This document shows, piece after piece, positions 8,049-16,184 of a stretch of DNA of 64,000 nucleotides. This DNA comes from Paenibacillus artemisiicola (GTDB lineage Bacteria > Bacillota > Bacilli > Paenibacillales > Paenibacillaceae), in NCBI RefSeq assembly GCF_017652985.1, contig NZ_JAGGDJ010000001.1, forward strand, positions 248,001 to 312,000, given 5' to 3'. Below the pieces are notes generated by a model. That model was given only the letters and a program-made list of their open reading frames with translations. It searched no databases and was not told the origin of the DNA. Position 1 is the stretch's first letter; the number at the start of each line of letters is the position of its first letter. Both the position numbers and the translations under genes were made by a program.

Positions 8049-9143
8049 CGACGGCTCGGCTGCCTTCCTGCGCAGGCTGTCGACCGCGAGCAGCAGCAGC
8101 GGAAGGAGCGTATGATTGAAGAAGGCAAGGAGCGGGAACGTGTAGATGAGGTAATTCACCAACTCCGCGCCGTTCCTGAAGATCCAGACCGATCCGACGG
8201 CCGACAACAACGTAAGCGGCGCGACGAGATCGCGGTAATTCCGGATGCCGAACAGCTCCTTGACGCACAGGCATAAAATGAAGAGCGAGACGGAGACCTT
8301 CACGAAGCAGCCCATGACCCACATCGACACGGCAACGGCTTCCAACCGCTCGAATGAACCGGAAATGCCGATGTATTGAATGACGCTCAGGAACGAATAC
8401 GTCAGCTTGCTGGTCATCGGCCCGAGCACCATGATCGTCATGAGGACGATGGTAAACGACGAGAGGACGATGCCGGCAAGCGCGAGCAGCGAAGCCTTGC
8501 GGGCTTTGCCCGGGTGGTTCAAGTACGGCAGGAGCCACCCCAAAATAAAAAATTGATTCATGTACCCCCCGGCCGGGCTGAACGCGCCTTGGAGCACCGG
8601 CACGATGCCGTCCCCCAGCACTGGCTGCAGCTGCTTGAGATCGGAATCCATGGTCGTCAGCACCAAGAGCGGCAGCAGGAGCACGAGAATGAGCATAGTC
8701 AGAAATTCGTTGCTTCTGCCGATGACTTCGATGCCGGCCAAGGCGGCAAAGCCGCACAGGATCAAGAACGTTACCGTGGAGACGATCGACGGGCTGTTCG
8801 GCAGCAGGAGCGTCTTCAAGAATCCGGTGTGCTGATAGACGATCGTGGTGATCGACACGAACCAATAGTAGATGTAGTTCAGCGCCAGCAGCTTGCTAAG
8901 TCCTTTGCCGACGATTTTCGAGCTGTATTGGGTCACCGTAAGCCCCGGATACCGATTGCCAAGCACGATCATGATCCAGATGGTGACAAGCCCCGTCGCG
9001 GCGGCGGGAAAAACGGACATCCAGGCATTTTGCTTGCCGAACATCGCCATGATGGACGGGACGGTCAGCATATTGGTGGATACGATAAACGTAAAGAGCA
9101 TGTAGCCAAGCTGGGAGCCGGTTATTTTCTCCGTAGTCTGCAT
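8040..9143 (-). CDS. gerXB: germination receptor B subunit (GerAB/ArcD/ProY family permease)
   Basis: A 367-residue integral membrane protein with about ten helices, of the GerAB family within the amino acid-polyamine-cation transporter superfamily. The N-terminal QTTEKITGSQLGYMLFTFIVST matches the family start, including the helix-breaking Gly residues. It would bind or sense the germinant and conduct ions. Unusually it is encoded convergently to gerXA-gerXC, so it needs its own promoter; GGTATA-18-AATACTG upstream resembles sigma-G. AAGGAG precedes the ATG. Whether it partners the adjacent A and C subunits is inferred from position. Confidence 0.88.
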   Translation of the reverse strand: MQTTEKITGSQLGYMLFTFIVSTNMLTVPSIMAMFGKQNAWMSVFPAAATGLVTIWIMIVLGNRYPGLTVTQYSSKIVGKGLSKLLALNYIYYWFVSITTIVYQHTGFLKTLLLPNSPSIVSTVTFLILCGFAALAGIEVIGRSNEFLTMLILVLLLPLLVLTTMDSDLKQLQPVLGDGIVPVLQGAFSPAGGYMNQFFILGWLLPYLNHPGKARKASLLALAGIVLSSFTIVLMTIMVLGPMTSKLTYSFLSVIQYIGISGSFERLEAVAVSMWVMGCFVKVSVSLFILCLCVKELFGIRNYRDLVAPLTLLSAVGSVWIFRNGAELVNYLIYTFPLLAFFNHTLLPLLLLAVDSLRRKAAEPSLP

Positions 9144-9176
9144 CGTCGCCTCTCCTTGCCACTGTCAGGGTGTTTC

Positions 9177-9207
9177 CAGTATTCGCAGAGACCCACCCAA
9201 TTATACC
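9177..9207 (-). promoter_or_regulatory. possible sigma-G type promoter of gerXB
   Basis: On the minus strand GGTATA, an 18-base spacer and AATACTG lie 34 bases before the gerXB start. The -10 matches five of seven positions of CATACTA. The same spacer length occurs before gerXA. Confidence 0.4.
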
Positions 9208-9238
9208 CAACCGAAGCAAGCGGTACGGAGAGTCCGTC

Positions 9239-10108
9239 TTAGGCGAAATGCGCCCGCACCGCGGATAAGAACGCGGTCAGCGCCGGCGTCTCGAGCGCGT
9301 CCTTGCGCCGGATGAACACGGTCCTGAGGATCGCGTGCTTGCCGGCGACGTCGTGACAGCGAATGCGCCCCTGCTCGGCGGGCTCGGCGACGATGGACCT
9401 CGGCATCAGCGAGATGCCGAGTCCGGCGCTGACGCAGGCGATGATCGTCTCGATCGAGGCGAACTCCATCAGCTTGTCGGGAATCAGCCCTTGCTCCTGC
9501 AGCAGCAGATTCATGCGCGCCCGGTACGAGCAGCCGGCTTTGAACGCGAGGATCGTGCGCAGCCCCGCGTCCCGGATCGAGTCGACGGGCGGGTGGGAGG
9601 CGGGGGTGACCAGCACGAGCTCCTCGTCGACGACGTGCTCCTGCACGAGCTCGGGATGCTCGACGGGACCGGTCACGAACGCGCCGTTCAGCTGATAATG
9701 AAGCACGTCGTTCACATGCTGCTCGGTCATGCCGGTGACCAGGGAGAAGTCGACGCCCGGATGCTCGCGATGATAGTCGGTCAGCAGCGCGGGCAGCCGG
9801 ATGGCGGCCGTGGTCTCCAGCGCGCCGATCGCGAGCGGGCCGGCGGGCTTGGCGGAATCGCCGACGGCCGCGCGGGCTTCTTGGACGATGTGCAGGATTT
9901 TCTCGACGTACGTCTGCAGAATCTGCCCCGAGGCGGTGAGCGTAATGCCGCGGTTGTGGCGGTAGAACAGCTGCGTGCCCAGATCGGCCTCCAGCTGCTG
10001 AATTTTCTGGGTGACGTTGGATTGGGCGAAATTGAGCCGCTGCGCCGCTTTGGACAAGCTGCCCTCCTGGGCGGCGGCGTAAAACGCGCGTAGCAATTGA
10101 ATATCCAT
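9239..10108 (-). CDS. LysR family transcriptional regulator
   Basis: A 289-residue LysR-type regulator. The N-terminal winged helix (MDIQLLRAFYAAAQEGSLSKAAQRLNFAQSNVTQKI) is canonical, and residues from about 90 form the effector-binding domain with the usual AIGALETTAAIRLP opening, most like the CysL/YwfK branch. AAGGAG stands 6 bases before the ATG. It is divergent from the SDR-NIPSNAP-oxidoreductase operon, the usual arrangement for a LysR regulator and its target, although the long intergenic region leaves room for other control. The effector is unknown. Confidence 0.92.
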   Translation of the reverse strand: MDIQLLRAFYAAAQEGSLSKAAQRLNFAQSNVTQKIQQLEADLGTQLFYRHNRGITLTASGQILQTYVEKILHIVQEARAAVGDSAKPAGPLAIGALETTAAIRLPALLTDYHREHPGVDFSLVTGMTEQHVNDVLHYQLNGAFVTGPVEHPELVQEHVVDEELVLVTPASHPPVDSIRDAGLRTILAFKAGCSYRARMNLLLQEQGLIPDKLMEFASIETIIACVSAGLGISLMPRSIVAEPAEQGRIRCHDVAGKHAILRTVFIRRKDALETPALTAFLSAVRAHFA

Positions 10109-10155
10109 GGCGTACTCCTTTTGCGATCGGATTTCGTGATACCGGCCATCTAGAA

Positions 10156-10189
10156 TTCATAGTATGCACGATAGCGAGTTCATTGTATG
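10156..10189. promoter_or_regulatory. 11-bp direct repeats upstream of the LysR gene
   Basis: TTCATAGTATG and TTCATTGTATG agree in 10 of 11 bases and start 23 bases apart, about two helical turns. They lie 50-80 bases upstream of the LysR start and are a candidate autoregulatory site. Confidence 0.4.
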
Positions 10190-10403
10190 ATCGGTTTGCG
10201 GTCAGGAACGACGGAGGAGGCGGTCAAACGAGCGGCAGACGGACGGACGCGCTATTGCAATCGACCTACTGAAAGGTAGAATTACCGCTTAACCTAAACG
10301 ATACCACAGGAATGCAGGAAATGAAAACTGTCCCGTCGTTTTTCGCATCGCTTGCGATCGTCAGGTCCATCCTAAGCAAGGCGGATTCATAAGCGACCAT
10401 TAC

Positions 10404-10417
10404 CTATTTACTAATAG
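10404..10417. promoter_or_regulatory. dyad upstream of the SDR operon, HxlR-like
   Basis: CTATT-TACT-AATAG lies 26 bases before the SDR start. Its A/T-rich CTATT...AATAG form recalls operators of HxlR/DUF24 thiol or quinone sensors such as YodB. No such regulator gene is in the window, so the assignment is inference. The rest of the 334-base divergent spacer shows no gene. Confidence 0.35.
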
Positions 10418-10442
10418 ATAAATTAAAAGGAGTGCATACACG

Positions 10443-11198
10443 ATGAATTCCCTTCAAAACCTGCAAGGAAAAACATTCGCGATTACGGGCGGCAGCAGCG
10501 GGATCGGCAAAGCCGTCGCGATCGAACTGGGAAAGCGCGGCGCGAACGTCGTCATTAACGGCCGCCGCGAAGACGCGCTGGCGGCAGCCGCGCGCGAAAT
10601 CGATCCGACGGGCGAACGCGTCGCGTACGTCAGCGGCAGCATCGCCGACCGTGCGGTCGCCGAACGTTTCGTTAACGCCGCGCTGACTCGCTTCGGCTCG
10701 CTGGACACGCTGGTGAACAACGCCGGCATCTTCATGGCCAAGCCGTTCACGGCTTACACCGCGGAGGATTACGACGCGCTCTTGACCACGAACCTGAACG
10801 GTTTCTTCCACGTGACCCAGCTGGCCGTGTCCGAAATGCAGAAGGCGGGTTCGGGCCACATCGTCAATATCACCGCGAGCGGCGCCGGCGAGCAGCCGAT
10901 CAAAGGCGTGCCGTCCGTGCTGACGTCCTTGACCAAGGGCGGTTTAAACGCGGCGACGCGGTCGCTCGCGATCGAGCTGGCCGATCAAGGCATCCGCGTG
11001 AACGCGGTGGCGCCGGGCGTCATCAAGACGCCGATGCACGCGCCCGAGACGCACGCGGCCATGGCCCCGCTGCATCCGCTCGGCCGCTTGGGCGAAGAAC
11101 GCGAAATCGTGGAGGCGATCCTGTATCTGGATGCCGTCGCCTTCATTACCGGGGAAATTCTTCACGTCGACGGCGGACAAAGCGCCGGCCGCTGGTAA
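10443..11198 (+). CDS. SDR family oxidoreductase with altered active-site Tyr
   Basis: A 251-residue short-chain dehydrogenase/reductase. The cofactor motif TGGSSGIG, the NNAG motif and the C-terminal GEILHVDGGQSAG are all present, and the catalytic Ser lies in NITASG. The canonical YxxxK is replaced by TSLTK (codons at 10936-10950), so Tyr is Thr while Lys is kept; activity as a normal SDR is therefore in doubt. AAGGAG precedes the start. It heads an operon with a NIPSNAP protein and a flavodoxin-fold oxidoreductase, which suggests detoxification of electrophiles or quinones, but the substrate is unknown. Confidence 0.88.
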   Translation: MNSLQNLQGKTFAITGGSSGIGKAVAIELGKRGANVVINGRREDALAAAAREIDPTGERVAYVSGSIADRAVAERFVNAALTRFGSLDTLVNNAGIFMAKPFTAYTAEDYDALLTTNLNGFFHVTQLAVSEMQKAGSGHIVNITASGAGEQPIKGVPSVLTSLTKGGLNAATRSLAIELADQGIRVNAVAPGVIKTPMHAPETHAAMAPLHPLGRLGEEREIVEAILYLDAVAFITGEILHVDGGQSAGRW

Positions 11199-11259
11199 AA
11201 CGCCGATAGTAGACCTTTAGCCGTTCCGTTATTCAGCCAATCGAAAAGGGGCCGAGACT

Positions 11260-11595
11260 ATGCTGTACGAGCTGCGCATATATACGATTCCGCCGGGCCG
11301 CATGCAGGCGATGCTGAACCGCTTCCGCGACGATACGATTCGGATTTTCGCCCGCTATGACATGAAGGTGACCGAATTTTGGGTCGACGCGGACGAGTCG
11401 AAGAACCGCTTGTATTACGTGCTGGAGCACCGCGACGCCGAAGCGCGCGAACGGAATTTCGAAGCGTTCATGAACGATCCGGAATGGCTGGCCGTACGGG
11501 CGAAGACCGAGCAGGACGGCCCGTTGTACGAACATATCGATATCGTGTACATGCACAAGGCGCCATTCTTCAAGGCGCCAGAACCGAACCGCTGA
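11260..11595 (+). CDS. NIPSNAP family protein
   Basis: A 111-residue single-domain NIPSNAP protein (dimeric alpha/beta-barrel superfamily). The opening MLYELRIYTIPPGRMQAML and the closing motif DIDIVYMHKAP-like segment are typical. Bacterial members have no established reaction and are often encoded with dehydrogenases and monooxygenases. It lies 61 bases behind the SDR gene and 89 bases before the oxidoreductase gene, with no terminator between, consistent with one operon. Confidence 0.87.
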   Translation: MLYELRIYTIPPGRMQAMLNRFRDDTIRIFARYDMKVTEFWVDADESKNRLYYVLEHRDAEARERNFEAFMNDPEWLAVRAKTEQDGPLYEHIDIVYMHKAPFFKAPEPNR

Positions 11596-11684
11596 TTTTC
11601 GCCGCTGATTTTCAGGGCTGCGCGGGCCAACCCCCGCAGCCCTATCAAACCAAACAAAACTCAACACGACAAGGAGCCAACATC

Positions 11685-12227
11685 ATGAAAACATTGGTTA
11701 TCGTCACGCACCCGAATATCGAAGCATCCCGCATCAACAAAGCATGGATCGAAGAACTTCGCCAGCAAACCGACGTCACGGTCCATGAACTGTACAAAGC
11801 GTATCCGGACGAAAAGATCGACGTCGCGGCCGAGCAGCGCCTGGTCGAAGCGCATGACCGCGTCATCTTCCAATATCCGATGTTCTGGTACAACACGCCG
11901 TACCTGCTGAAAAAATGGTTCGACGAAGTGCTCCAGTACGGGTGGGCGTTCGGACCGGAAGGCACCAAGACGGCCGGCAAAGAAATCGGCGCCGCCGTGT
12001 CGACGTACGGCACGGAAGAGTCGTACCAAGCGAACGGCTTCAACCGCTTCACGCTGCGCGAAATTCTGCGCCCGATCGAAGCGATCGCCCCGTTCATCGG
12101 CGCGACATATCTGCCGCCGTTCACGCTGAGCGACTCGTCGAACCTGTCGGACGAGCGCCTGGCGCAAAGCCGGATCGATTACGTCCGTCACATCCGGAAC
12201 GCTAAGCCGGTCGGCGCGCGCGATTAA
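11685..12227 (+). CDS. flavodoxin-fold NAD(P)H oxidoreductase
   Basis: A 180-residue NAD(P)H:quinone-oxidoreductase-like protein (KefF/YwrO/MdaB group). MKTLVIVTHPNIEASRINKAW forms the first strand and phosphate-binding loop, and FQYPMFWYNTPYLLKKWFDEV is the family's central motif for FMN and substrate contact. It would use FMN and NAD(P)H to reduce quinones or related electrophiles in the cytoplasm. The start is the ATG behind AAGGAG. It is the last gene of the SDR operon, with a terminator 43 bases downstream. Confidence 0.9.
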   Translation: MKTLVIVTHPNIEASRINKAWIEELRQQTDVTVHELYKAYPDEKIDVAAEQRLVEAHDRVIFQYPMFWYNTPYLLKKWFDEVLQYGWAFGPEGTKTAGKEIGAAVSTYGTEESYQANGFNRFTLREILRPIEAIAPFIGATYLPPFTLSDSSNLSDERLAQSRIDYVRHIRNAKPVGARD

Positions 12228-12269
12228 TCGGTTCCGGTATAGCTTGGCCGAACCTGCGGCCTATCATCC

Positions 12270-12297
12270 AAGCCGCCTCCTTCGAGGCGGCTTTTGT
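12270..12297 (+). terminator. Rho-independent terminator of the SDR operon
   Basis: A 10-bp stem AAGCCGCCTC / GAGGCGGCTT around CTTC, followed by a short T-run. Confidence 0.85.
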
Positions 12298-12483
12298 CGT
12301 GTTCGGGAGGCGATGGGGAGCACGCGCGGCCAGGTTCGGATCGGTCATTCGATAGGGCGAACGGGGAGGGCGATATCAGATGTCCCGCCAATCGGGCAAA
12401 ATCGGTTAAGCTTCGGACCGGTCGCGGTGGTATAATGCCTGTATTGTCTTCATACCCCCGTCCTAAGGAGTGTACTTGTCACG

Positions 12484-13704
12484 ATGTCAGAACCCGATGA
12501 ATCCGCGCTGAATGCCTCGTCCTTTACGAAGTTCTGGGTTTCGCGCACGTTGTCGTCCACGTCCTTCCAGATGCTGTCCGTCGCGATCGGCTGGCAAATG
12601 TACGACCTCACCCATGACGCCTACAGCCTCGGTCTGGTCGGGCTTGCGCAATTTTTGCCCATGCTGCTGCTGACGCTGGTCGTCGGACAGGCCGCGGACC
12701 GGTTCGACCGCCGGCTGATCGTCGTCCTCTGCCAGTTTCTCGAAGCCATTATTACCGTCCTGCTGCTCGTCGGCACGCTCGCGGGCTGGCTCGGGCGCAC
12801 GGAAATTCTCGTCGCGGCCGCGGTTCTCGGCGCCTGCCGCGCGTTCGAAGGACCGTCCTCGTCCGCGCTGCTGCCAATGCTCGTGCCGAAAGCGCAGATG
12901 CAGAAGGCGATCGCGTGGACGACGTCCGCGGGCCAGACGTCGCAAATCGTCGGCCCGACGCTCGGCGGCGTGCTCATCGCCGCCGGTCCGGTCTACGCGT
13001 ACGTCACGGCGGCGGCGGCGCTGCTGATCGGCGCCGTGCTCACGCTCGGGATCCGCATGGCGCGCACCGTGCGCATCGCCGCCCCGGTCACCTTGCGCTC
13101 CGTCTTCTCGGGACTGGTGTTCGTCCGCCGCCATCCGGTCATCCTCGGCACGATCTCGCTCGATCTGTTCGCCGTGCTGCTCGGCGGCGCGACGGCGCTG
13201 CTGCCGATCTTCGCGGAGGACATCCTGCACACGGGCGCGCTCGGGCTCGGTCTGATGCGGACCGCGCCGGCGGTGGGCGCGCTGCTCATGTCGCTCGCGC
13301 TGGCGTACTTCCCGCTGCGGCGGGCGCTCGGCCCGATCCTGTTCGGCGCGCTGGCCGTATTCGGACTCGCGACGATGCTGTTCGCCGTCTCGACCAGCAT
13401 CTACCTGTCCTTGGTCGCGCTGCTGCTGATCGGCGCCTCGGACGTCATCAGCGTCGTCATCCGCTCGTCGCTCGTGCAGCTGCAGACGCCGGACGAGATG
13501 CGCGGACGCGTCAACGCGGTCAACTCGCTCTTCATCGGCACGTCGAATCAGCTCGGCGAGTTCGAATCAGGCACGCTCGCCGGCTGGCTCGGCGCGGTGC
13601 CGGCCGCCTTCATCGGCGGCGTCGGGACGATCGCGGTCGCCGCGCTGTGGATGGTGCTGTTCCCGTCGCTGCGCCGGCTGCGGTCGCTCGACGGCGAGGC
13701 ATAG
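12484..13704 (+). CDS. MFS exporter, EntS-like
   Basis: A 406-residue major facilitator with about twelve helices, of the MFS_3/EntS group (enterobactin-exporter-like and macrolide-exporter-like proteins). The family signature appears as GQAADRFDRRLIVVLCQ between helices 2 and 3 and as DEMRGRVNAVNSLFIG between helices 10 and 11. Substrate cannot be inferred. AAGGAGTG lies 11 bases before the ATG. A TATAAT at 12431-12436 with a poor -35 may be its promoter. The gene is monocistronic and ends 68 bases before a strong terminator. Confidence 0.9.
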   Translation: MSEPDESALNASSFTKFWVSRTLSSTSFQMLSVAIGWQMYDLTHDAYSLGLVGLAQFLPMLLLTLVVGQAADRFDRRLIVVLCQFLEAIITVLLLVGTLAGWLGRTEILVAAAVLGACRAFEGPSSSALLPMLVPKAQMQKAIAWTTSAGQTSQIVGPTLGGVLIAAGPVYAYVTAAAALLIGAVLTLGIRMARTVRIAAPVTLRSVFSGLVFVRRHPVILGTISLDLFAVLLGGATALLPIFAEDILHTGALGLGLMRTAPAVGALLMSLALAYFPLRRALGPILFGALAVFGLATMLFAVSTSIYLSLVALLLIGASDVISVVIRSSLVQLQTPDEMRGRVNAVNSLFIGTSNQLGEFESGTLAGWLGAVPAAFIGGVGTIAVAALWMVLFPSLRRLRSLDGEA

Positions 13705-13772
13705 CCTTGGACCGGGCCGGGCGAATGATGCTGCCGGCGGCGGGCGAACGGTGCTCCCGGCGGCCGCTGTAC

Positions 13773-13805
13773 AAAAACCTTCCTCGTTGAGGAAGGTTTT
13801 TGTTT
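13773..13805. terminator. Rho-independent terminator behind the EntS-like gene
   Basis: A perfect 13-bp stem (AAAAACCTTCCTC / GAGGAAGGTTTTT) with loop GTT, A-rich before and T-rich after, so it could work in both directions. Confidence 0.9.
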
Positions 13806-13842
13806 TGCGGAAGAGGTGCGGGGCGCGGGCGTGACATTTGGC

Positions 13843-14340
13843 GAAAGAGCCGTATCGGTGCGGTACATGCGGGTGAAACCGGCGATTCGGACGAAAGAGC
13901 GGTACGAGGTACTGTACATGCGGGTGAAACTGGCGATTTGGACGAAAGAGCGGTACGAGGTACTGTACATGCGGGTGAAACTGGCGATTTGGACGAAAGA
14001 GCGGTACGAGGTACCGTACATGCGGGTGAAATCGCCGCTTTGTGCGAAAGAGCTGTACCAGATACGGTACATGCGAGCGAAATCGCCGCTTTGGACGAAA
14101 GAACGGTACCAGGTACCGTACATGCGAGCGAAATTGCCGCTTTGGGCGAAAGAGCGGTACGAGGTACGGTACATGCGAGCATAACCGTCGATTTGGGCGA
14201 AAGAGCGGTACAAGATACGGTACATGCGAGCATAACCGTCGATTTCGACGAAAGAGCGGTACGAGGTACCGTACATGCGAGCGCAACCGACGATTTCGAC
14301 GAAAGAGCGGTACGAGGTACCGTACATGCGAGCGGAACCG
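13843..14340. repeat. array A: ten 51-bp tandem repeats with internal hairpin
   Basis: Ten head-to-tail units start at 13843, 13893, 13944, 13995, 14046, 14097, 14148, 14199, 14250 and 14301; the first period is 50, the others exactly 51, and the last unit is partial. Each unit reads GAAAGAGC, a short inverted repeat of the type GGTAC-N3-GTACC, then GTACATGCG and a more variable tail ending near CGATTTGGAC. Units differ at scattered positions. Because 51 is divisible by three and the unit has few stops, several frames on both strands stay open, but none has a ribosome site. The array fills the spacer between the MFS gene and the GH18-like gene. It is related to array B at 20059. Confidence 0.9.
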
Positions 14341-14446
14341 CGCTGGCCGCCGCCATACGCGTTTCCAGTCTTTTGAAACTTTTCCTCCGAGCTCGCGTCT
14401 AGTAAACTGAAAGTCTATCTACTATACGCGAATAGGGAGAATAGCG

Positions 14447-15697
14447 ATGAACCTCAAAAAGAACGCAATCCTGGCGATCGCCGCTTCCGCCATGCTGCTG
14501 GCGTCGGCAACGTCCGGCGCGCCGGACGCGGCAGCGGCCGCGGCGAAGCCCGTCAGCATCGTGCTGGACGGCTATCCGCTGCCGTTCCCGGCCGCGCCGT
14601 ACGTGGCGAACGGCACGACGATGGTGCCGTTCCGCGCCATTGCCGAAGCGCTCGGCATTCAGGTTGACTGGGCGAACCGAACGCTGACGGCGACCAAATC
14701 GCAGAACGGCGCGGTCCGGAAGGTCGTCCTGCACCAGAACGACAAGAAAGCGCTCGTCAACGGGCAAGCCCAGCAGCTCCGGGTCGCGCCCGCGGCGAAG
14801 GACGGCTCGATCTTCGTGCCGCTCAGTTTCTTTAGCCAGCAATTCGGGGCGACGGTCGGCTGGGACGGTCCCTCGCAGACGGTGTCGATCACGTCGCCGG
14901 TCGCCAAGCTGTACACGGAAGCCTTCTACGCGATCTCGTCGTATAAGGAAGTCGGGCTCGTCCGGAAGTTCGATTCCGTCTCTTTCGGCTGGACGCGCAT
15001 CGACGCGACGGGCAAGCTGACGCTGGCCGGCCAAGACTTCTTCTGGCCCAAGCCCGCGGGCGACGTGACGCCGGAGTCGATCGTGCAAGATGCCGCCGAA
15101 GCGGGCGGCAAACCGATGCTGATGGCCGTCGCGATGGACGGGAGCGGCGAGCTGACGAAGCTGCTGTCGGACAAAACCCTTCAGGCGGACGTGATCGGCC
15201 AGCTTGTCGGCTTGGCGGCGCAGAACGGGTTCGGCGGCATTACGCTCGACTTCGAGGGGCTCGGCTTAAGCGGCGATCTGCCGGCGATCCGGCAATCCTT
15301 CACCGATTTTGTCGCGGCCCTGAACAAGAGCGCCAAAGCGTCGAACCTGACGCTCGCGCTCGCGCTGCATCCGCTCAACAGCTCGTACCGCGGGTACGAC
15401 TATAAATCGCTGGCCGCGCATGCGGACGAAATCATCATGATGGCGTACGAATATTCGTACGAGGACGGCCCGGAGCCGCTGAACCGCATCGACGAGGCGA
15501 TCCGGCTCGCGCTTGCGGAGGTGCCGAAGAGCAAGCTCGTGCTCGGCATCTCCATGGGCAGCGAAACCGCGGCGACCGTCAACGGCAAAATCGGCCTCGC
15601 CAAGCGCTACGGCTTGAAAGGCGTGGCGTTCTGGCGCCTCGGTCTGATGGGCGACCAGACGCTGGCGGCCATTCAGAAGTCGGTATTCCTTCGCTAA
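14447..15697 (+). CDS. secreted stalk-domain protein with GH18-type hydrolase domain
   Basis: A 416-residue exported protein. Residues 1-33 are a signal peptide with an Ala-rich end. Residues about 34-150 form a stalk domain (VLDGYPLPF...TTMVPFRAIAEALG and SIFVPLSFFSQQFG). The rest is a glycosyl hydrolase family 18 barrel like those of YaaH/SleL-type wall and cortex enzymes; the catalytic motif reads GGITLDFEGL, retaining the DxE acid (Glu). The late barrel strand KGVAFWRLGL is also typical. It probably cleaves a GlcNAc-containing polymer such as peptidoglycan at the cell surface. GGGAG precedes the ATG. Confidence 0.88.
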   Translation: MNLKKNAILAIAASAMLLASATSGAPDAAAAAAKPVSIVLDGYPLPFPAAPYVANGTTMVPFRAIAEALGIQVDWANRTLTATKSQNGAVRKVVLHQNDKKALVNGQAQQLRVAPAAKDGSIFVPLSFFSQQFGATVGWDGPSQTVSITSPVAKLYTEAFYAISSYKEVGLVRKFDSVSFGWTRIDATGKLTLAGQDFFWPKPAGDVTPESIVQDAAEAGGKPMLMAVAMDGSGELTKLLSDKTLQADVIGQLVGLAAQNGFGGITLDFEGLGLSGDLPAIRQSFTDFVAALNKSAKASNLTLALALHPLNSSYRGYDYKSLAAHADEIIMMAYEYSYEDGPEPLNRIDEAIRLALAEVPKSKLVLGISMGSETAATVNGKIGLAKRYGLKGVAFWRLGLMGDQTLAAIQKSVFLR

Positions 15698-16091
15698 AGG
15701 TTGACCTTTTGAAAGCGACTAACCTATAGGACAGCAGCTACTCGCCGAAGCGCGTACTTCCAAGCGGCCCGAAGATTGGCTATCCCGGGCAGCCCGCTGA
15801 GCGCGGCAGGCGTCGCGTTCGTGCGCGGCGCGCTTCAGGGCGCTTGATTCCGAAACCGAGTCGAGGTTAAGCGATGAATGAGAGCCGAGCGAGTCGATGC
15901 CGCTCGAATGGCTCGGCGAGCTTGCTGCGCAGGTCAAAAAGGACGAAAAAAGCGTCAAAACGAAGCAATGCTAGCAGCGTTTCATGCGAGAAGACATGGG
16001 TCCTGCCGCCTCCGGGCGCCGGCGCCGATGTCTTTTCGTTTTTGCCGGGCCTTGTGCGGCGACGGTCGTTTTGTCTTTTTGCCGAAACGTA
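15698..16091. other. intergenic stretch without a supported gene
   Basis: About 390 bases between the GH18-like gene and the MarR promoter. Short frames exist near 15874-16095 but have no ribosome site and no recognisable product. I see no terminator hairpin of quality. It may hold decayed sequence. Confidence 0.5.
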
Positions 16092-16120
16092 TTGACGCGG
16101 GCGGCGGATTGTTATATTTT
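16092..16120 (+). promoter_or_regulatory. sigma-A promoter of the marR-DHA2 operon
   Basis: TTGACG, a 17-base spacer and TATTTT. The expected start point near 16127 puts the MarR dyad just downstream. Confidence 0.65.
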
Positions 16121-16137
16121 CTTATAAGCTAAATATC

Positions 16138-16180
16138 TTACCGACTAAGTTATTTAATCATTAAGTTAGTGAGTCGGTAA
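16138..16180. promoter_or_regulatory. MarR-type operator
   Basis: Perfect 9-base arms TTACCGACT and AGTCGGTAA flank a shorter inner dyad (ACTAA...TTAGT). The site lies between the promoter and the MarR start, as expected for autorepression. Confidence 0.65.
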
Positions 16181-16184
16181 ACGA

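Noticed and set aside
13843..14340. CRISPR-like array
   Set aside because: Units are contiguous and similar along their whole 51 bases; there are no unique spacers and no cas genes.
13548..14410. Long open frames on both strands across array A, encoding 17-residue repeats
   Set aside because: They follow from a 51-base unit with few stops; none has a ribosome site, and the minus-strand frames run antisense into the MFS gene.
15874..16132. Short frames between the GH18-like gene and the MarR promoter
   Set aside because: They are Arg/Ser-rich, overlap one another, and lack ribosome sites.
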